From: Bacteroidales bacterium UBA1797
GTDB lineage: Bacteria; Bacteroidota; Bacteroidia; Bacteroidales; VadinHA17
Length of the DNA stretch: 14,104 bases
Assembly: GCA_002319885.1 (NCBI GenBank)
Contig: DCFT01000194.1
Span: 1-14,104 of the forward strand
Direction of reading: 5' to 3'
Below the pieces are notes generated by a model that searched no databases, was not told the origin of the DNA, and saw nothing but the letters and a program-made list of their open reading frames with translations. Shown here piece after piece: positions 11,230 through 14,104 of this stretch. Numbering within the stretch: the first letter of the stretch is position 1; every line of letters starts with the position of its first letter. The position numbers were made by a program, and so were the translations under genes.

Positions 11230-14104
11230 CTATTTTTCTGTTTCAGCCTGAACAACCTGTTCCGCACCAACAAGATTTTCATATTCTTCGAGAGAACCAA
11301 CTATTATACCATTGTACTGCCGTTGACCTGTTCCTGCCGGAATAAGGTGACCAACAATAACGTTTTCTTTCAGGCCTTCGAGTCTGTCTATTTTACCCAA
11401 AATTGCAGCTTCGTTTAATACTTTTGTAGTTTCCTGGAAAGAAGCGGCTGAGAAGAAGCTCTTGGTCTGAAGAGAAGCTCTCGTAATTCCCTGTAAAACC
11501 TGACTTGATGTAGCAGGAATAGCATCTCTTGCCTCAACCACTTTGAGGTCACGACGTTTTAAAACAGAATTATCATCCCTGAGTTTGCGGGCCGAAATAA
11601 TCATACCCGGCTTCAGTGTCTGAGAATCACCGCTATCAATGATAACTTTTTTACCATATATCCAGTCATTCTCATCCATAAACTCAAGTTTATCAACAAC
11701 CTGTCGTTCGAGGAATTTTGTATCACCAGGATCAACGATCTCAACTTTTCGCATCATCTGACGAACAATAATCTCAAAATGTTTATCATTAATCTTAACT
11801 CCCTGCAAACGGTATACCTCCTGAATCTCATTTACGATATATTCCTGGACTTTTGTTGGCCCCTTTATCGCAAGTATATCCGAAGGAGTAATAGCACCAT
11901 CTGAAAGAGGGATCCCGGCTTTTACATAATCATTTTCCTGGACCAGTATCTGCTTTGAAAGTGGTACGAGGTATTTCTTTGTCTCATCAGTCTTTGATTT
12001 GATAGAGATTTCCCTGTTACCTCTTTTAATTTTTCCGAATGTAACCTCTCCGTCAATTTCCGAAACAATAGCCGGATTAGAGGGGTTACGGGCTTCAAAA
12101 AGCTCGGTGACGCGGGGAAGACCTCCTGTTATATCGCCCGATTTTCCTACTGCACGTGGAATTTTAGCCAGCACCTCTCCGGCTTCAACCATCTTATTGG
12201 TATCAACAACAAGATGCGAACCTACAGGAAGGTTATATACTCTCAGCTCTTCTCCTTTAGGATTTAAGATTTTAATTGCAGGGTTCTTTGTTTTGTCCCT
12301 GCTTTCAGTGATAACCTTTTCCTTAAAACCAGTCTGTTCATCGGATTCTTCACGGAAGGTTATACCTTCTATAAGGAAGTCATATCCAATCTTTCCTGCC
12401 ATTTCAGAAATAATAACAGCGTTGAAAGGATCCCATTCACAAATAAGTTTTCCTTTTTCAATCTCCTGTCCAGGTTTAATATAAAGCTTTGAACCATAAG
12501 GAATTGTATGAGTTGTAAGGGCAATACCTGTTTTCTTGTCAACAATTCTTAATTCTGCAAGACGGCCGATAACAATATCGATTTCACCCTTTTCAGCATC
12601 TTTTTTAGGAACAGTTCTTATCTCTTCAATCTCAGCGATACCTCCATAACGGGCTATCAACCTCGATTCGGTTGTAATATTTGAAGCAGTTCCTCCAACG
12701 TGGAAAGTACGGAGAGTAAGCTGTGTTCCAGGTTCTCCGATACTCTGTGCTGCAATAACACCGACAGCTTCACCTTTCTGAACCATCCGTCCATTTGCCA
12801 GGTTACGTCCGTAACATTTTGCACATACACCTTTTTTGGATTCACAGGTAAGTACCGAACGGATCTCAACCTGTTCAATTGGAGAATCTTCAATTTTCTT
12901 AGCCAGGTCTTCAGTAAGTTCCTGTCCTGATTCAACAATCAGTTCTCCGGTAAGAGGATGATAGACATTATGGACAGTTGTACGACCGAGAATTCTTTCA
13001 TACAACGATTCAACTACTTCTTCATTCTTCTTTATCGCAGTAGCAATAAGACCACGAAGTGTACCGCAGTCTTCTTCATTTATAATAACATCCTGTGAAA
13101 CGTCGACAAGACGACGGGTAAGATAACCTGCGTCAGCTGTTTTCAGAGCAGTATCGGCGAGTCCTTTTCGAGCACCGTGAGTTGATATAAAATACTCGAG
13201 AACTGATAGTCCTTCTTTAAAGTTGGAAAGAATCGGGTTTTCAATAATTTCTGAACCGGTAGCTCCCGATTTCTGAGGCTTTGCCATAAGGCCCCTCATG
13301 CCCGAAAGCTGACGTATCTGTTCTTTTGAACCTCTTGCCCCGGAGTCAAGCATCATATATACCGAGTTGAATCCCTGTTTGTCGGTAGAGAGTTGTTTCA
13401 TCAGGGTCTGCGTCAACCTGGCATTTACGTGTGTCCAGATATCAATGATCTGATTATAGCGTTCATTATTGGTTATGAATCCCATGCTGTAATTAGTCAG
13501 CACTTCTTCAACCTGTTCATATCCTTCAGCCACAAATTTCTCTTTTTCTTCAGGGATAATAACATCGTCGAGGTTGAAAGACAACCCTCCCTTAAATGCC
13601 GAATAGAATCCGAGGTTCTTGATTGCATCGAGGAAGTCAGCTGTTTTAGCTGTTCCAGCAAGTTTAAGAACGCGCCCAATGATGTCTCTTAATGATTTCT
13701 TTGTAAGGATCTCATTTATATACCCTACTTCAGCCGGCACAAACTGATTAAAGATGACCCTGCCTACAGTAGTTTCAATAAGGTGGTTGATTAATTCACC
13801 ATCTTTTCTGTCGTTAGCTTTTACTTTTATATGAGCATGAAGATCTATCTTGCCTTCATTGTATGCAATGTTAACCTCCTGAGGGGAATAGAAAATCAAA
13901 CCTTCACCCCTTACTTTCTCAGTCTCGGTACTTTTCCTGCCCTTTGTAATATAATACAGACCAAGCACCATATCCTGTGAAGGCACAGTAATAGGCGCAC
14001 CATTTGCAGGGTTCAGAATATTATGAGAAGCAAGCATGAGCATTTGAGCCTCAAGCACTGCACCATTTCCAAGAGGGAGATGCACAGCCATCTGGTCACC
14101 ATCG
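11230..14104 (-). CDS. rpoC: DNA-directed RNA polymerase subunit beta' (C-terminal two thirds; 5' part outside window)
   Basis: The frame is open to the right edge. The first full codons (14103 downward) read DGDQMAVHLPLG, so the window cuts inside the universal NADFDGDQMAVH motif whose aspartates bind the catalytic Mg. About 957 residues remain, compared with roughly 1400 for a full Bacteroidota beta'. Recognisable parts in order are: the rim and funnel region with GARGSKEQIRQLSGMRGLMAKP; the structural zinc site formed by EDCGTLRG with CESKKGVCAKC; the trigger loop and bridge area GVIAAQSIGEPGTQLTLRTFH (near 12690-12760); beta-sandwich-type insertions; GDITGGLPRVTELFEAR; and the C-terminal QVLQGITRASLQTKSFFSAASFQETTKVL with HLIPAGTG. 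All conserved residues that can be checked are intact, with no frameshift. Transcription comes from an rpoB-rpoC operon off the right edge and continues into the DUF3467 gene. Confidence 0.97.
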   Translation of the reverse strand, partial: DGDQMAVHLPLGNGAVLEAQMLMLASHNILNPANGAPITVPSQDMVLGLYYITKGRKSTETEKVRGEGLIFYSPQEVNIAYNEGKIDLHAHIKVKANDRKDGELINHLIETTVGRVIFNQFVPAEVGYINEILTKKSLRDIIGRVLKLAGTAKTADFLDAIKNLGFYSAFKGGLSFNLDDVIIPEEKEKFVAEGYEQVEEVLTNYSMGFITNNERYNQIIDIWTHVNARLTQTLMKQLSTDKQGFNSVYMMLDSGARGSKEQIRQLSGMRGLMAKPQKSGATGSEIIENPILSNFKEGLSVLEYFISTHGARKGLADTALKTADAGYLTRRLVDVSQDVIINEEDCGTLRGLIATAIKKNEEVVESLYERILGRTTVHNVYHPLTGELIVESGQELTEDLAKKIEDSPIEQVEIRSVLTCESKKGVCAKCYGRNLANGRMVQKGEAVGVIAAQSIGEPGTQLTLRTFHVGGTASNITTESRLIARYGGIAEIEEIRTVPKKDAEKGEIDIVIGRLAELRIVDKKTGIALTTHTIPYGSKLYIKPGQEIEKGKLICEWDPFNAVIISEMAGKIGYDFLIEGITFREESDEQTGFKEKVITESRDKTKNPAIKILNPKGEELRVYNLPVGSHLVVDTNKMVEAGEVLAKIPRAVGKSGDITGGLPRVTELFEARNPSNPAIVSEIDGEVTFGKIKRGNREISIKSKTDETKKYLVPLSKQILVQENDYVKAGIPLSDGAITPSDILAIKGPTKVQEYIVNEIQEVYRLQGVKINDKHFEIIVRQMMRKVEIVDPGDTKFLERQVVDKLEFMDENDWIYGKKVIIDSGDSQTLKPGMIISARKLRDDNSVLKRRDLKVVEARDAIPATSSQVLQGITRASLQTKSFFSAASFQETTKVLNEAAILGKIDRLEGLKENVIVGHLIPAGTGQRQYNGIIVGSLEEYENLVGAEQVVQAETEK

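Noticed and set aside
11999..12484. Plus-strand open frame of 161 codons antisense to rpoC
   Set aside because: It has no recognisable motifs and overlaps strongly conserved rpoC coding sequence. Long antisense frames are expected in such genes.
12657..12938. Open frame of about 93 codons on the minus strand in another frame inside rpoC
   Set aside because: It is a shadow of the conserved zinc-site and trigger-loop coding region of rpoC, with no start signal or family resemblance.

Overview
The window looks like chromosomal DNA from an anaerobic member of the Bacteroidota, probably a Bacteroidales-type organism. This rests on gene content and order (rpoC followed by a DUF3467 gene; a DUF2520 - KdsC - UbiA-family - Maf cluster; Bacteroidota-style PdxB), on moderately AT-rich DNA with few Shine-Dalgarno sequences, and on promoter-like strings of the TTTG / TAnnTTTG kind. 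The species cannot be named from the sequence alone.

Layout. (1) Positions 1-670, minus strand: a Crp/Fnr-family regulator (HcpR-like), cut at the left edge. (2) 671-1112: a divergent intergenic region with a perfect 18-bp palindrome at 1041-1058. (3) 1113-2000, plus: an iron-sulfur ferredoxin-like protein of the type found in HcpR regulons. (4) 2001-2227: a second intergenic region with a degenerate copy of the palindrome (14 of 18 bases) and a promoter-like sequence. (5) 2228-6487, plus: a 1419-residue fusion carrying two BadF/HgdC-type ATPase activator domains and two 2-hydroxyacyl-CoA-dehydratase-D-like halves. (6) 6518-10717, minus: a compact five-gene cluster, in transcription order DUF2520 Rossmann protein, KdsC-like HAD phosphatase, UbiA-family prenyltransferase, Maf nucleotide pyrophosphatase and PdxB. 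One junction in it (about 9782-9917) is filled with short repeats and a palindromic REP-like element that supplies the stop codon of the DUF2520 gene. (7) 10842-14104, minus: the 3' two thirds of rpoC, then a DUF3467 gene, then a clear intrinsic terminator. The right edge cuts rpoC inside the catalytic NADFDGDQMAVH motif.

How the genes may work together. The left 6.5 kb reads as one regulatory and redox unit. A Crp/Fnr regulator lacking FNR-type cysteines sits beside a low-potential iron-sulfur protein and a large ATP-dependent electron activator fused to its own acceptor-like domains. Matching operator-like sites lie upstream of both plus-strand genes, at spacings expected for class II and class I activation. 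The substrate of the activator fusion is unknown and no separate dehydratase subunits are encoded here. This is the best candidate in the window for an incompletely described system. The right part is housekeeping: transcription, cofactor B6, nucleotide-pool cleaning, Kdo synthesis and a prenyl-lipid enzyme.
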